DNA from: JAJTGZ01 sp964403525
Lineage (GTDB): Bacteria > Planctomycetota > Phycisphaerae > Phycisphaerales > UBA1924
Direction: 5' to 3'
DNA length: 64,000 nucleotides
NCBI GenBank assembly: GCA_964403525.1
Contig: CAYOGE010000017.1
Coordinates: 1 to 64,000 of the forward strand
Shown: piece by piece, positions 8,049 through 16,572 of the stretch
Layout: the number at the start of each line of letters is the position of its first letter
Position numbering within the stretch: position 1 is the stretch's first letter
Translations under genes and position numbers: made by a program
The notes under the pieces: model-generated
What the model was told of the DNA's origin: nothing
What the model saw: the letters and a program-made list of their open reading frames with translations, nothing else
The model's database searches: none

Positions 8049-8134
8049 GTCCGGCCGGTTTCCGGACAGGGGGGGCAGGGAGTTGAGGGAGGGGGTTGTG
8101 GGAGGAGGTTGCCGGAGGGGGTTGTGGGAGGAGG
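8049..8134. repeat. Hairpin plus G-rich 21-bp direct repeat
   Basis: GTCCGG/CCGGAC (8049-8067) forms a short stem-loop. It is followed by two exact copies of a 21-bp G-rich unit at 8088-8108 and 8114-8134. The hairpin can serve as the terminator of the histidine kinase gene, which ends at 8153 on the minus strand. The G-runs could form a quadruplex. Confidence 0.55.
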
Positions 8135-8152
8135 GGTGGCGCCGGACCTCCG

Positions 8153-9121
8153 TCAGGCGGTCGGCACTGGGAGAAGCACCTCAGCCGTGGCACCCTCAGG
8201 CCTGTCCACCGGCCCGCGCGTACGCAGGCTCACCCGGCCGCCGTGGGCATCGACGATCCGGTGCACGATGGCCAGACCGAGCCCCGTCCCCGCAGCGCGC
8301 GTCGTGAAGAAGGGCGTGAACAACTTCTCCGCCGTCTCCGGGTCGATCCCCGGGCCCGAATCGTGCACACGCAGCGCGTGCATCTGCACCGCGCTCCCCT
8401 CCGGCGTTCGCGCGGTCACCACGCCGGCGGTCAGCAGCAGCGTCGGCCCGCCCCGCGTCGCACCGCCGCTCGCGCACGCTTCAACCGCGTTGCGGATGAT
8501 GTTGATCAGCACCTGCGTCAGCAGGTTCCCGTCGCCGTGAACGATCAGCGACTCCGGCGCTTCAACGCGCGCCTCAACCGCGTGCCAGGCCGGCGTGTCG
8601 CACCGGGCCGCGTGCAACGCAGACTCGAGCAGCTCACGCGCGTGCAGCGGGTGCGCCCGCACCCGCATCTCGCGCGAGAACGCCAGAACGTCACCCACCA
8701 CAGACTCAAGCCGCTGCACGCTCGACGCGATCTTGTCGGCGATCCCCCGCTGCTCCGGCCGGTCGGAGAGGTCCTGCTGCAGCATGCGCGCGTAGAGCAG
8801 GATCGAGCCGAGCGGGTTGCGAACCTCGTGGGCGATCCCCGCGGCCATCTCTCCAAGCAGCGCCAGGTGCTTGCTCCGCTCCACCTGCACCTTCGCGTCG
8901 GCGAGCTGCGCACGCAGCTTCGTCACCTCACCCTGCAGCCGCTCGTGCGTGGAGGTGAGCCGACCCGTCGCGTCGTTGAACGCCGCCAGCAGCGCTGTCA
9001 GTTCCTCCTGGCTGATCGCCGGGTGACTCGCCCGGCCGCCCGCGCCCGGCGCAACCTCCACCGGCGCCCGCGCGGGCTTGCGTCGTTGCGGCTCAGAAGG
9101 TGATCCAGGGGTTCGGGCCAT
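8153..9121 (-). CDS. Soluble sensor histidine kinase (NtrB/AtoS/FlgS type)
   Basis: A 322-residue cytosolic kinase without membrane segments. Residues about 40-85 are a Gln/Glu/Ala coiled coil. The HisKA domain has the H-box IAHEVRNPLGSILLY, and the ATPase domain has the N-box INIIRNAVEA, the G1 box DSGPGIDP and the G2 box GTGLGLAIVH. This arrangement is that of NtrB-like kinases that phosphorylate sigma-54 response regulators. FlgS/FleS, which time flagellar gene expression, belong to this group. The gene starts 12 bases after a FlgN-like gene, so the pair is probably co-transcribed and linked to flagellar export status (inference). No response regulator is adjacent. Confidence 0.9.
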   Translation of the reverse strand: MARTPGSPSEPQRRKPARAPVEVAPGAGGRASHPAISQEELTALLAAFNDATGRLTSTHERLQGEVTKLRAQLADAKVQVERSKHLALLGEMAAGIAHEVRNPLGSILLYARMLQQDLSDRPEQRGIADKIASSVQRLESVVGDVLAFSREMRVRAHPLHARELLESALHAARCDTPAWHAVEARVEAPESLIVHGDGNLLTQVLINIIRNAVEACASGGATRGGPTLLLTAGVVTARTPEGSAVQMHALRVHDSGPGIDPETAEKLFTPFFTTRAAGTGLGLAIVHRIVDAHGGRVSLRTRGPVDRPEGATAEVLLPVPTA

Positions 9122-9133
9122 GGCGTCCGCCGG

Positions 9134-9670
9134 TCAGACCTCTTCGTCGTGGCACTGCGGGACCGGCCCGTCCGGCGCGGAGCCGTAGGCGCCCAGCGCG
9201 GTCCGCCCGTTGCGGATGTTCGCCAGCTCGCGGGCGATCTCGTCGCGCCGCTCGGCCAGGACCTCCGCCTCGGCAGCGTCGCGCCGGGTGATCGCCAGCA
9301 GCGCAGCGTCAAGGCGACCCGCCTGCGCAAACACCGCCTCGCGCTGCTCATCCTTCAGCCCCGTGGCCAGCAGCGTAAAGCGGTCGGCGAACGGCTTGAG
9401 TTCCTCGTTGAGCGCCGTCATCGCGTCGATCACCGGCTGGCGTTCATCCAGCGTCGCCAGGTAGGTTTCCATATCACAGATGGAAAGTGCGGCCGCCTTG
9501 CGGGCGTCGATCGCGTCAAGCTCGGCCGTCAGGGCGAGCTGATCGGCGATCAATCGCTGCAACCGAGGGAGCCACACCTCCGGTTCACCGTGCGAACCGC
9601 CCGAAAAGTCGAGCCGGTCCGACGGAACAAGTGACGGATCCTGCGAGTGTTCACGCGGCGCAGATGACAT
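9134..9670 (-). CDS. FlgN-like helical protein (possible flagellar export chaperone)
   Basis: 178 residues from an ATG with an excellent Shine-Dalgarno (CAGGAGGT, 5 bases before the start). After a disordered N-terminus of about 30 residues the chain is almost entirely long amphipathic helices (LIADQLALTAELDAIDARKA, then ERQPVIDAMTALNEELKPFA), ending with ELANIRNGRTALGAYG. FlgN proteins of Planctomycetota and Proteobacteria share the opening helix, the ERQ motif and a closing Gly/Tyr-rich tail. FlgN escorts hook-filament junction proteins FlgK/FlgL to the export gate. The assignment rests on pattern only. Downstream by 12 bases is a soluble histidine kinase of the flagellar-regulator type, which supports it. 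Confidence 0.6.
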   Translation of the reverse strand: MSSAPREHSQDPSLVPSDRLDFSGGSHGEPEVWLPRLQRLIADQLALTAELDAIDARKAAALSICDMETYLATLDERQPVIDAMTALNEELKPFADRFTLLATGLKDEQREAVFAQAGRLDAALLAITRRDAAEAEVLAERRDEIARELANIRNGRTALGAYGSAPDGPVPQCHDEEV

Positions 9671-10025
9671 CGGACCTCCTGTCCAGTGAGCCAACGGTAT
9701 CGACCCGCCAACCCCCCCCGCGCCAAAAGTACCCACCCCCCACCTTCCCCTGGTGCCACAGACTCCGCTGGCCTTGCGATGGTCGGTGCTTTGGGCGCCC
9801 GACTTGGTAAGACGTTGCGGCAAGCACGGCAGTCACAGCTTACCGACTTCTGAATCTGGGGGGTAGGCGGGATGAAGAACACCCGACCCACCATCCCCAC
9901 TGGGCCTCGCTGGGCCTCGCTGTGGCCGCAGCCCGCCAGACCTACTCGGTGAACAAGCCGACCCAGCCCGCTCCGCGGTCACCGCAGATGCCGCCTCCCC
10001 CTCCTCCCGCTCACATCTCATCTCA
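9671..10025. other. 355-base intergenic region, no gene seen
   Basis: Lies between the TPR gene (ends 10026) and the FlgN-like gene (starts 9670), both on the minus strand, so it must hold the promoter of the latter. Two tandem copies of CTGGGCCTCG occur near 9900-9920. I find no convincing -35/-10 pair or RNA. Confidence 0.4.
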
Positions 10026-12680
10026 TCACGGGGCAGAGTTGCCAGCCGTCGCGACCCGGTTGCGGGGCCGGTCAAGCTCCAGCCGGGCCGAGAGCCAGGC
10101 CTCCCAGTGGCGGCGTTCCATCGGCAGCAGCGCATCGGGGTTGGTCCATACCTCGTCGGGGAACGATGAGAGGAACGTCTTGGCCCGGTCGGCGGCGACC
10201 TGGGCGTCGTCCCACCGCTCCAGCCGGATGAACGCGCTCACCGTCTGCACCTTCGCAACAAGGGCCGCGGGGTCGGTGGCGTACTGTTCACCCGCCCGCG
10301 CGTACTCCTGCACCGCCTGCTCATACTCCTTCAGCAGGTACGCGCAGTCAGCGGTGTAGAACGCGGCGTTCCGCTTGAAGAGGTTCTCAACCTTCGTCGC
10401 GCGCGGGCCGCGCTTGGTGATCGCCGCGATCGCCTCCTGGTACCCCGCGCGGGCGCTGCGGAGGTGGTTGCGGCGTGCCTCGCTCAGTTCCTGCCGCTCA
10501 GAGAGCGGGCGCTGCTCGAACGTCGCGTCGATCTCCATCGCCAGCTGGCGGTGCGCATCGGCACGCTTGAACAGCACCGTCGGCAGGCGGGGCGTCAGGT
10601 CGTGGTAGGTGTCCACGAGCCGGTTGAAGTACTCGATCGCCTGGCGGAACTCGCCGCGCCGGTAGTGAAGCTCCCCGAGCTCGGCCTGCGCCTCGCGCAT
10701 CTGAACCGCGTCGGGCCCCACGCCGGTGCGCCCGCTGACGGCGCGGTTGAGCAGGGCCATCGCCGCCAGTTCGTTCGGCTTGTCGGCGGGCGCAGCGCCG
10801 GCGGCGTCGCCCGGTTCGGCGGCCTTGCCGGCCTCGGCGTCGATCAGCGTCGGCTCGCTGACGTAGCAGCGTGCCAGCGGCACGAGGCTCCGGTCGGCCC
10901 ACTGGCCCGCGAACCCCTCGCGCCCCTTGACCAGCTGCTCGTACCACTTGGCCGCGAGCTTGTAGTCGCCGATCGACTGGTAGACCTGCCCGAGCCGGAA
11001 CATCGCCTTGGGCTTGTCGAGGTAGCTGTCGTTGGCGCCGTTGATAAACAGCGCGTACGCCTCGATCGCGTCGGGCGCGGCGCCCGCCTGGTCGAAGCAC
11101 TCACCCGCCGCCAGCAGCGCCTGCATGTACCCCGCGTCGTTGGTCACCACCACCGCCCGCGCGTAGTCGCGGAAGTTCGCCCCCGCGTCGAGCAGGAACC
11201 CCTTCGCCTGCATCGCCGTGACCGGCGACACGTCGTCTGGGCGCGGCGCGGGCTCGCCCGCGGGCGTGCCCGCCGCGTCGCGCAGCATGATGTCGGCGTT
11301 GAGCTTGCACGCCTTGGCCATCTCGAGGTAGACCTCGCTGGGGATGGTCCCTCCGTCGCGCCGCCGGTAGACGTCCTGCGCCATGCGGACAAACCGCAGC
11401 GCCTCCACCGGGTCGCTCTCGAGCACGCGCCGGTTGTGCTGGTCCATCAGCTTGGTGCCGATCAGGTCGAGCGTCACAGGGCTGACCCCGGCAACGGCCG
11501 GCGCAGCGCCCTGGGTCGCCACGCGGTCGGCCGCCTCGCCGTAGTACTTCAGCGCGGTGTCAAAGTCCCCCAGCGCCGCCGCGGTGTCGGCCTCCCCCAG
11601 CACGGCCTGCGTGTAGACGTTGGAGTCCTTGAACCCCTCGCGCACGGTCTGGAACCGCTCGCGGGCCTCCTCGATCTGCCCGTTGTGCGCGTAGATCCGC
11701 CCCTGGATCACAAGCGCCTCGCCGATCCGTGGGTCGAAGTTGTCGATCACCAGCGGCTGGCCGTCGTCCATGCCCGTCGGGTCCTCGGGGTTCCGAGCCA
11801 GGATCGTCCGCATCGCCTGCTCGAGGTAGACCAGCGCCTGCTGCTCGTCCACGCCGTCGGCGTAGGCCTTGCCCAGCAGGAACAGCATCTGCGCACGCAC
11901 CGGCGCTTCGAGCGTTTCAAACTTCGGCATCTCGCGCAGCAGGCGCGTGATCGCCTCCTGCGGGAACCCGGCGTCGATCCTGATCTGCGCCTGCCGCGAA
12001 ACGACCCACGCCCGCTGCTCGACCGTGAGGTTGGGCATCTGCAGCATGTAGTTGAGCAGGCCCAGCACCATGGGGTACTGCGTCGACCCCGCGCGCAGCT
12101 GCTGCTCGACGATCCGCTCGTACAGGCGAAGCTGACGCGCATCGTCGCGCCCCTCCAGCGAGCGCGCCAGGTCGACCGCCTTCTGCACGTTGCCCGTGTA
12201 GAGGTACGCCTCGGCGAGGTTGCCGATGTCCGCCGGCTCGCTCCCCATGCCGCGCCGGCGCCCCTGCTCGTACGCCTCAACGATCGCCTTGAAGTTCTCA
12301 ACCTGAGCGATGCCCATCCGCTCCTGCCCGTAGTAGAGCGAGCGCGCCCGGAGCTGGAAGAACTCCTTCTCCTGCTCCTCCGACAGCTTCCCCGCGTTGA
12401 TGTACGGAACCAGGTCGGCGTTGATGATCTCGATCGTGTCGCTGAACTTCTCGCGCTGGTACGCCTGACGCGCCAGCTCCAGCGGGACCCCCGGGTCGTC
12501 CTTGGGCGCACGCGCCACCGCCAGGAACAAGCCACCCACCAGCGCGCCGGTCGCCGTCAGCGCCAGAGGGATCGGCCACACCGCCTTCCAGTCCACGCGC
12601 GGCCGCTTCGGACGCACGTACGGTGTGCCCGGAGACGCCGGTGGCGGTGGAGCTGCGGGATTTGGTGTTGGTGCGGCCAC
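10026..12680 (-). CDS. Membrane-anchored TPR protein
   Basis: 884 residues starting at GTG 12680. A Pro/Ala-rich cytosolic tail of about 30 residues is followed by one membrane helix (VWPIPLALTATGALVGGLFL), placing the large remainder outside the cytoplasm. The rest is a long array of helical pairs with TPR signatures, for example GDFDTALKYYGEAADRVA, GDYKLAAKWYEQLVKG, YRRGEFRQAIEYFNRLVDTY and LLKEYEQAVQEYARAGEQY. Such proteins (YfgM/BamD-like in architecture) serve as scaffolds for envelope complexes; the partner is unknown. It is the last gene of a minus-strand envelope block beginning near 16.5 kb, but a hairpin in the 109-base gap upstream suggests partial transcriptional separation. Confidence 0.85.
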   Translation of the reverse strand: MAAPTPNPAAPPPPASPGTPYVRPKRPRVDWKAVWPIPLALTATGALVGGLFLAVARAPKDDPGVPLELARQAYQREKFSDTIEIINADLVPYINAGKLSEEQEKEFFQLRARSLYYGQERMGIAQVENFKAIVEAYEQGRRRGMGSEPADIGNLAEAYLYTGNVQKAVDLARSLEGRDDARQLRLYERIVEQQLRAGSTQYPMVLGLLNYMLQMPNLTVEQRAWVVSRQAQIRIDAGFPQEAITRLLREMPKFETLEAPVRAQMLFLLGKAYADGVDEQQALVYLEQAMRTILARNPEDPTGMDDGQPLVIDNFDPRIGEALVIQGRIYAHNGQIEEARERFQTVREGFKDSNVYTQAVLGEADTAAALGDFDTALKYYGEAADRVATQGAAPAVAGVSPVTLDLIGTKLMDQHNRRVLESDPVEALRFVRMAQDVYRRRDGGTIPSEVYLEMAKACKLNADIMLRDAAGTPAGEPAPRPDDVSPVTAMQAKGFLLDAGANFRDYARAVVVTNDAGYMQALLAAGECFDQAGAAPDAIEAYALFINGANDSYLDKPKAMFRLGQVYQSIGDYKLAAKWYEQLVKGREGFAGQWADRSLVPLARCYVSEPTLIDAEAGKAAEPGDAAGAAPADKPNELAAMALLNRAVSGRTGVGPDAVQMREAQAELGELHYRRGEFRQAIEYFNRLVDTYHDLTPRLPTVLFKRADAHRQLAMEIDATFEQRPLSERQELSEARRNHLRSARAGYQEAIAAITKRGPRATKVENLFKRNAAFYTADCAYLLKEYEQAVQEYARAGEQYATDPAALVAKVQTVSAFIRLERWDDAQVAADRAKTFLSSFPDEVWTNPDALLPMERRHWEAWLSARLELDRPRNRVATAGNSAP

Positions 12681-12687
12681 AGGAAGC

Positions 12688-12710
12688 GGCCCCGCCTGTG
12701 GTGCGGGGCC
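12688..12710. terminator. GC-rich hairpin between RDD and TPR genes
   Basis: GGCCCCGC pairs perfectly with GCGGGGCC around a 7-base loop. It lies 79 bases past the RDD-protein stop and 8 bases before the GTG of the TPR gene. It could attenuate transcription or hide the start of the TPR gene, which has no clear Shine-Dalgarno. Confidence 0.45.
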
Positions 12711-12789
12711 GTGTGGGTCTATCGGGCGTGCGGCGTGCAGGCCTGAAACGTCCAGCGGTTATTGGTCGCGCTGGGGCACCGGCAGGAGG

Positions 12790-14682
12790 TTACTGGTCGT
12801 CACCACCGGCAGAGGGCGGCCCCTGGTCGTCCCCCCGGCCCGGCCCGTCCTCCCCGGGCTCGAAGCGGATGACCACCACCGTCCGTGCCAGCACATCGCC
12901 CGGGTGCCGCCAGTTGTTGTTCACCATCAGCAGCGTGCCGACCGGCGGCATGAACCACCGCACCGCGTTGCGCAGGCAGGACTGATAAAGCCGAACCCGA
13001 CCCGCCGTCCAGATCACCGCCGCACGCGGCGCGGCGCCCTTCGGGCCGCTCTCGGCCGCCTCCCCGCCCGGCGAAGCCGGCACCAGCCCCATCACGCGCA
13101 CACCCGCCAGCAGCTTCCCCGGCGAGCCGCCAAACACCGCCTCACCCGCGACGCTGATCAGGAACCCTGCGACCAGCACGCTCGCCAGCGGCAGCAGCGA
13201 TGAACTGGCGCTGGTCGTCGGCGCCAGCCAGTGCGAGGGGGACCCGCCAAACAGCAGCGAAGTGACACCCACCGCCAGCGCCACATCGACCGCGCACGCC
13301 AACGCACGCCGGCCCGGAGTTGCCAGCGATGTCCCCTCTGGCAGTTGCAGTTCCTGCGGGCCATCCACCTGCAGCACCACCACAAGGATCACCGCGCCGA
13401 TCAGGATGAACAGCGCCCAGAGAATGCCCATCTCCGCCCGCGTAAAGAACCCGTCGGTGTGGGCCGGCACATCCGCGATGACCGCCCCTGACAGGTGCGA
13501 GACCTCAACGACTCTCAGGCGGCCGGCCTCTGGCGCCGTCGGCCCGCGCGGCGATGCATCCTCCTCAGCTTCGTACGAAAGAAACGTCACCGCGTCGGTG
13601 CCGGCCACAACCAGCCCACCCAGCAGCCGCCCCTGGTCGGCCGAGTGCCACAGCTCAACCGCCCGTGTCGGGTCGAGCCGCCAGAGCGTGACCGCGCTCC
13701 CTTCACGCGCAGCCAGCAACGTCTGCCCGGCGTCACGCCAGAGCCAGCCGTTTGCGCCGGGTCCAACCGTTCGCACGCCGGCAGGCCGCACGGCACGCGG
13801 CACCGCCGCACTGCCCGCCCGCTCCCACCTGACGGCGATCGGCAGTGACTCTGCCGCCCCCCCGGGCGCGCCCCGGGCAGAAACGTCCGGCAGTGCCTTC
13901 CAGAGCGCGTAAGCCGCGTCGCCGGTCGGACGCACCGCGACAAGCACCCCCCCAGCCGTGCCGATCGCGTGCGCCTCTCCCTCGGTTGCAACGCCCGGAA
14001 AGTCCGGTGGCGGCTGAAGCACGCGCCACTCGCCTGCATCGTTGAGTACGGCGATCTCCAGCGCATCGCGCCCGCTGCCCGCCCCGTTCACGCGTTCCCA
14101 CACCATCACGGGCCCAGTGGCCGCACCGGGCATCTCACCACCAGCCATTGAGCGGGGCACCGTGTCCGCCGGGAGCGTCGCCCGCAGTTGAAGCCGGTCG
14201 CCCGGGCGGTAGCTCCACGTGCCGGGCGCCAGCGGCCCGCTCGCTGTAAACGTCGAGACCGTCCGCACCGCCGGCCCGCTCACGTTGTCCGCCGGCGGGC
14301 CCTGGAGCAGCATCACCGTGCCGCGCCAACTCGCAAGCGCCAGCGGCGGCCTCGTGAGCGGGAGCACCAGCCGCACGCTGCCGACACTCGCCCGCTGCAC
14401 GGCCTGCCGTGGCACCACGTGCAGCAGGAACCCGCTCGCCGCCTCAACGCTCACAGCGCCGCCCCCTTTGGGCGCGGGGGTCGGGATGAAGACCCACCCG
14501 TGGCCGGAGTCTGCACGCGGGTCGACGGTCACATCACCGCCGGCCACAAGCAGCGGCGGGGCAACCTGCGGCTTCGCGCCCGCCGGCGAGGTCACCGCCA
14601 TGCACGCGACGAGCACCGCGCACAACAGCCGGGCGGCCAGTGCCACCGGTGGCATGCGCTGGGCTGTGTTGGTTGCTGGCAT
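12790..14682 (-). CDS. RDD-family membrane protein with large extracytoplasmic domain
   Basis: 630 residues. An N-terminal signal sequence (LAARLLCAVLVACMAVTSPAGA) leads into about 370 residues with a beta-propeller-like feel (repeated AVRPTGDAAYALWKAL, GWLWRDAGQTLLAAREG, VELWHSADQGRLLGGLVV). A membrane helix follows (MGILWALFILIGAVILVVVL), then an RDD domain with its helices: ATPGRRALACAVDVALAVGV carries the Arg and Asp of the family name, and GSPGKLLAGVRVM is the second conserved segment. RDD proteins are poorly understood; some act as ion antiporters. The fusion to a long N-terminal ectodomain is common in this phylum (recollection, not checked). It sits between a lipoprotein and a TPR protein on the same strand. 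Confidence 0.85.
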   Translation of the reverse strand: MPATNTAQRMPPVALAARLLCAVLVACMAVTSPAGAKPQVAPPLLVAGGDVTVDPRADSGHGWVFIPTPAPKGGGAVSVEAASGFLLHVVPRQAVQRASVGSVRLVLPLTRPPLALASWRGTVMLLQGPPADNVSGPAVRTVSTFTASGPLAPGTWSYRPGDRLQLRATLPADTVPRSMAGGEMPGAATGPVMVWERVNGAGSGRDALEIAVLNDAGEWRVLQPPPDFPGVATEGEAHAIGTAGGVLVAVRPTGDAAYALWKALPDVSARGAPGGAAESLPIAVRWERAGSAAVPRAVRPAGVRTVGPGANGWLWRDAGQTLLAAREGSAVTLWRLDPTRAVELWHSADQGRLLGGLVVAGTDAVTFLSYEAEEDASPRGPTAPEAGRLRVVEVSHLSGAVIADVPAHTDGFFTRAEMGILWALFILIGAVILVVVLQVDGPQELQLPEGTSLATPGRRALACAVDVALAVGVTSLLFGGSPSHWLAPTTSASSSLLPLASVLVAGFLISVAGEAVFGGSPGKLLAGVRVMGLVPASPGGEAAESGPKGAAPRAAVIWTAGRVRLYQSCLRNAVRWFMPPVGTLLMVNNNWRHPGDVLARTVVVIRFEPGEDGPGRGDDQGPPSAGGDDQ

Positions 14683-14709
14683 GGTGCAGGCCCCGGGGTT
14701 GGCGCGGCG

Positions 14710-15645
14710 TCAGGGCGCGCCGGCGCCCGGAGCGGCAACCGGCGGCGCATCGAGGTCATAGATCTTGTCGACCCGGAGTTGCCTGGCCAGCGTCGCCGCT
14801 TCGAACGCTTCGGGAACCATACGGCCCGAGCCGTCCTGCATATCGGAGAGGTCCAGCGTGATCTGCGAGCGGCTGGCGGCGTGGGCGATCTTGATCCGCG
14901 TGTTCATCCGCGGGCGGAACGCGGTGCCCTTTACGTCAACACCCTCGGGGGTAGAGAGGTCGGCGACAAGTTCGCACTCTCCCTTGGCGTTGAACAGCTC
15001 GATCTTGTTCGGCACGCAAGTTACAGGGTCAACCCACGTGCGCTGTCGTCCAGACCCCGGACCGCCGAGGCTCGTCACGATCCCGATGCTCTTGCCGTCG
15101 GCGGACATCTGTGTCTGCCCGCCCGCACCCGCTGCCCCCACGGGCAGCTGCACGATCCCCAGCAGGCGGACCAGGTCCAGAGGCGCCACCACCACGCCGA
15201 TCCGCCGCGCCGCCGACGCCGCGTAGTGATCGTGCACGCCGACGAACATCTGGCGCGGCTTGCCCGAGAGGTCGATCCACCAGTATCGCTGGCTGTCTGA
15301 GCCGAGCCAGAAGAAGACCTCGCCGACCTTTCCGATGCTCAGCGCCGTGTGGTCGGGCTGGACGATCTGAAGGCGCCCCTCGCCCTGCTCGTTGTGCTCT
15401 TTGCCGTCCTTGTCGTCGTAGCGGATGCGAACGGTCACCGGCGCAAACAACTGGTGCAGGTAGGCGGCGTTCGCGTTGTACCTGGCCGCCACCTCTTCGT
15501 AGGGCGGACCGGGGATGACCTTCGCCGGCGCCGGGAGACCGGGCTCATCCGGCTTCGCGGGTGAGCAACCGGGCATCGCGCCGGCGAACAGACACGCCAG
15601 CACGCACGCGACAGGGCCGACAAGCCGTTCCCGCGACGCTCTCAT
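14710..15645 (-). CDS. Envelope lipoprotein, LolA/DUF4292-like
   Basis: 311 residues with a type II signal ending in Gly-Ala-Met-Pro-Gly-Cys (Cys near residue 27), so it is anchored to a membrane. The body begins YEEVAARYNANAAYLHQLFA and continues VTVRIRYDDKDG...GRLQIVQPDHTALSIGKVGEVFFWLGSD. It alternates strands in the manner of the LolA/LppX/DUF4292 half-barrel fold that carries lipids or lipoproteins across the periplasm. The assignment is by pattern and is moderate. Its ATG overlaps the stop of the upstream gene by 4 bases (ATGA at 15642-15645), so the two are translationally coupled. The RDD gene follows 27 bases later. Confidence 0.75.
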   Translation of the reverse strand: MRASRERLVGPVACVLACLFAGAMPGCSPAKPDEPGLPAPAKVIPGPPYEEVAARYNANAAYLHQLFAPVTVRIRYDDKDGKEHNEQGEGRLQIVQPDHTALSIGKVGEVFFWLGSDSQRYWWIDLSGKPRQMFVGVHDHYAASAARRIGVVVAPLDLVRLLGIVQLPVGAAGAGGQTQMSADGKSIGIVTSLGGPGSGRQRTWVDPVTCVPNKIELFNAKGECELVADLSTPEGVDVKGTAFRPRMNTRIKIAHAASRSQITLDLSDMQDGSGRMVPEAFEAATLARQLRVDKIYDLDAPPVAAPGAGAP

Positions 15646-16232
15646 GGGTTGCTCGCTCCCGCGGGCGCGGCGGGCGCATCGGCCACGCCGAGTGATTCAA
15701 GCTCGCTGAGCACATCGTTGATCATGGTGGTGTCGAGGCCCGGATCGGCGACCTCGATCAGCGGCGGGCCGCCGGCCTGCGGGCGCGGCACGCCGCGCGG
15801 GCGGACCAGCAGCGTCGTGCCGCGGTTTGACTCGTGGCTCAGCAGCCGGCGACGGATCATCATCAGCGCCAGCACCAGCCGGAGCGCCGCCCGCGCCGGC
15901 GAAGGCCGGGCCGAGTCGCTCTCCGCAACCGGCGTTTCCGCCGATGTGCCCAGCTGCTCAAACAGGTCGAGCATCGCGTCATCGTCGAGGATCGGTCGCG
16001 GCTTCTCATCGGTCGCGGGGACCGTCACCTTCCACGAGGCCAGCAACTGGCGCGCGGGGACCGGCCCGGGAGTGGCGTTCCAGGCTTCGGCGGAGAAATC
16101 ACGCCGCTCGATCAGGTTCGTCTGCGGGTTCTCAACCAGGGTCGCGACCGTCTGCTCGCCGGCGACGAGCTCACGCCCGGTGGCCGCACAGGTGCGCTGG
16201 GGTCGCCCGATTGGGTACGTCGTCCATGACAT
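15642..16232 (-). CDS. Conserved-looking hypothetical protein coupled to the lipoprotein
   Basis: 196 residues starting MSWTTYPIGRPQRTCAATGR and ending in an Ala/Pro-rich tail. The N-terminal CAATGRELVAGEQTVATLVE followed by ERRDFSAEAWN looks like a small cytosolic domain with a CxxTGR turn, perhaps the remnant of a zinc knuckle, but only one Cys is present. The middle holds a long Ala/Leu/Arg helix (RAALRLVLALMMIRRRLLS), which may be amphipathic rather than membrane-spanning. I do not recognise a family. It overlaps the downstream lipoprotein gene by ATGA, and the small cysteine protein lies 39 bases upstream, so all are probably one operon. Confidence 0.7.
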   Translation of the reverse strand: MSWTTYPIGRPQRTCAATGRELVAGEQTVATLVENPQTNLIERRDFSAEAWNATPGPVPARQLLASWKVTVPATDEKPRPILDDDAMLDLFEQLGTSAETPVAESDSARPSPARAALRLVLALMMIRRRLLSHESNRGTTLLVRPRGVPRPQAGGPPLIEVADPGLDTTMINDVLSELESLGVADAPAAPAGASNP

Positions 16233-16271
16233 GGTTGCAGTGTAGCGGAAGCGCGCAGGCGGCGTTCGGGT

Positions 16272-16547
16272 TCACCGGCAGGTGAGTACGAACGACCGCT
16301 CGCTGCTCCCCCCGGGCCCGATCAGGAACCGCTTGGTCTGGCCGCACGTCGGGCAGCGCGCGGTGTAGGCGTCGCCAGCGGGCGTGCGCTGGGCCCGGGC
16401 GTAGGCGTTGGCGCAGGAGAAGTAGATCCGCAGGTACGGGGTGCCCCCCGGGTTCGGGGCGCGCGCCGGGGCGGCGGGTGTGTCGCTGGGGGTTGGCGGT
16501 CGCCCCGAAAGGTCGAGTGTGTCGCGCGGGTCGGGCACGTGGGTCAC
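16272..16547 (-). CDS. Small zinc-ribbon-like protein
   Basis: 91 residues from GTG 16547. A disordered, Pro/Ala-rich first third precedes PYLRIYFSCANAYARAQR, then ARCPTCGQTKRFLIGPGG and a closing SFVLTCR. The four cysteines (C, CxxC, C) are spaced as in a one-site zinc ribbon. Such small ribbons commonly bind nucleic acid or a partner protein; I cannot say which. It is the first gene of the minus-strand run leading to the lipoprotein and RDD genes, with 39 bases to the next start. Confidence 0.7.
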   Translation of the reverse strand: MTHVPDPRDTLDLSGRPPTPSDTPAAPARAPNPGGTPYLRIYFSCANAYARAQRTPAGDAYTARCPTCGQTKRFLIGPGGSSERSFVLTCR

Positions 16548-16572
16548 TATCGGCTGTCAACTTCCCCTGCGC

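Noticed and set aside
10464..12746. Long open frame of 760 codons on the plus strand
   Set aside because: It is antisense to the TPR gene, is Arg/His/Val-rich without any domain, and arises from the GC-rich codon use of the real gene.
15642..16232. Membrane protein call from the hydrophobic ALRLVLALMMI stretch
   Set aside because: The stretch is short and followed by IRRRLL; an amphipathic helix is as likely, so no membrane topology is claimed.
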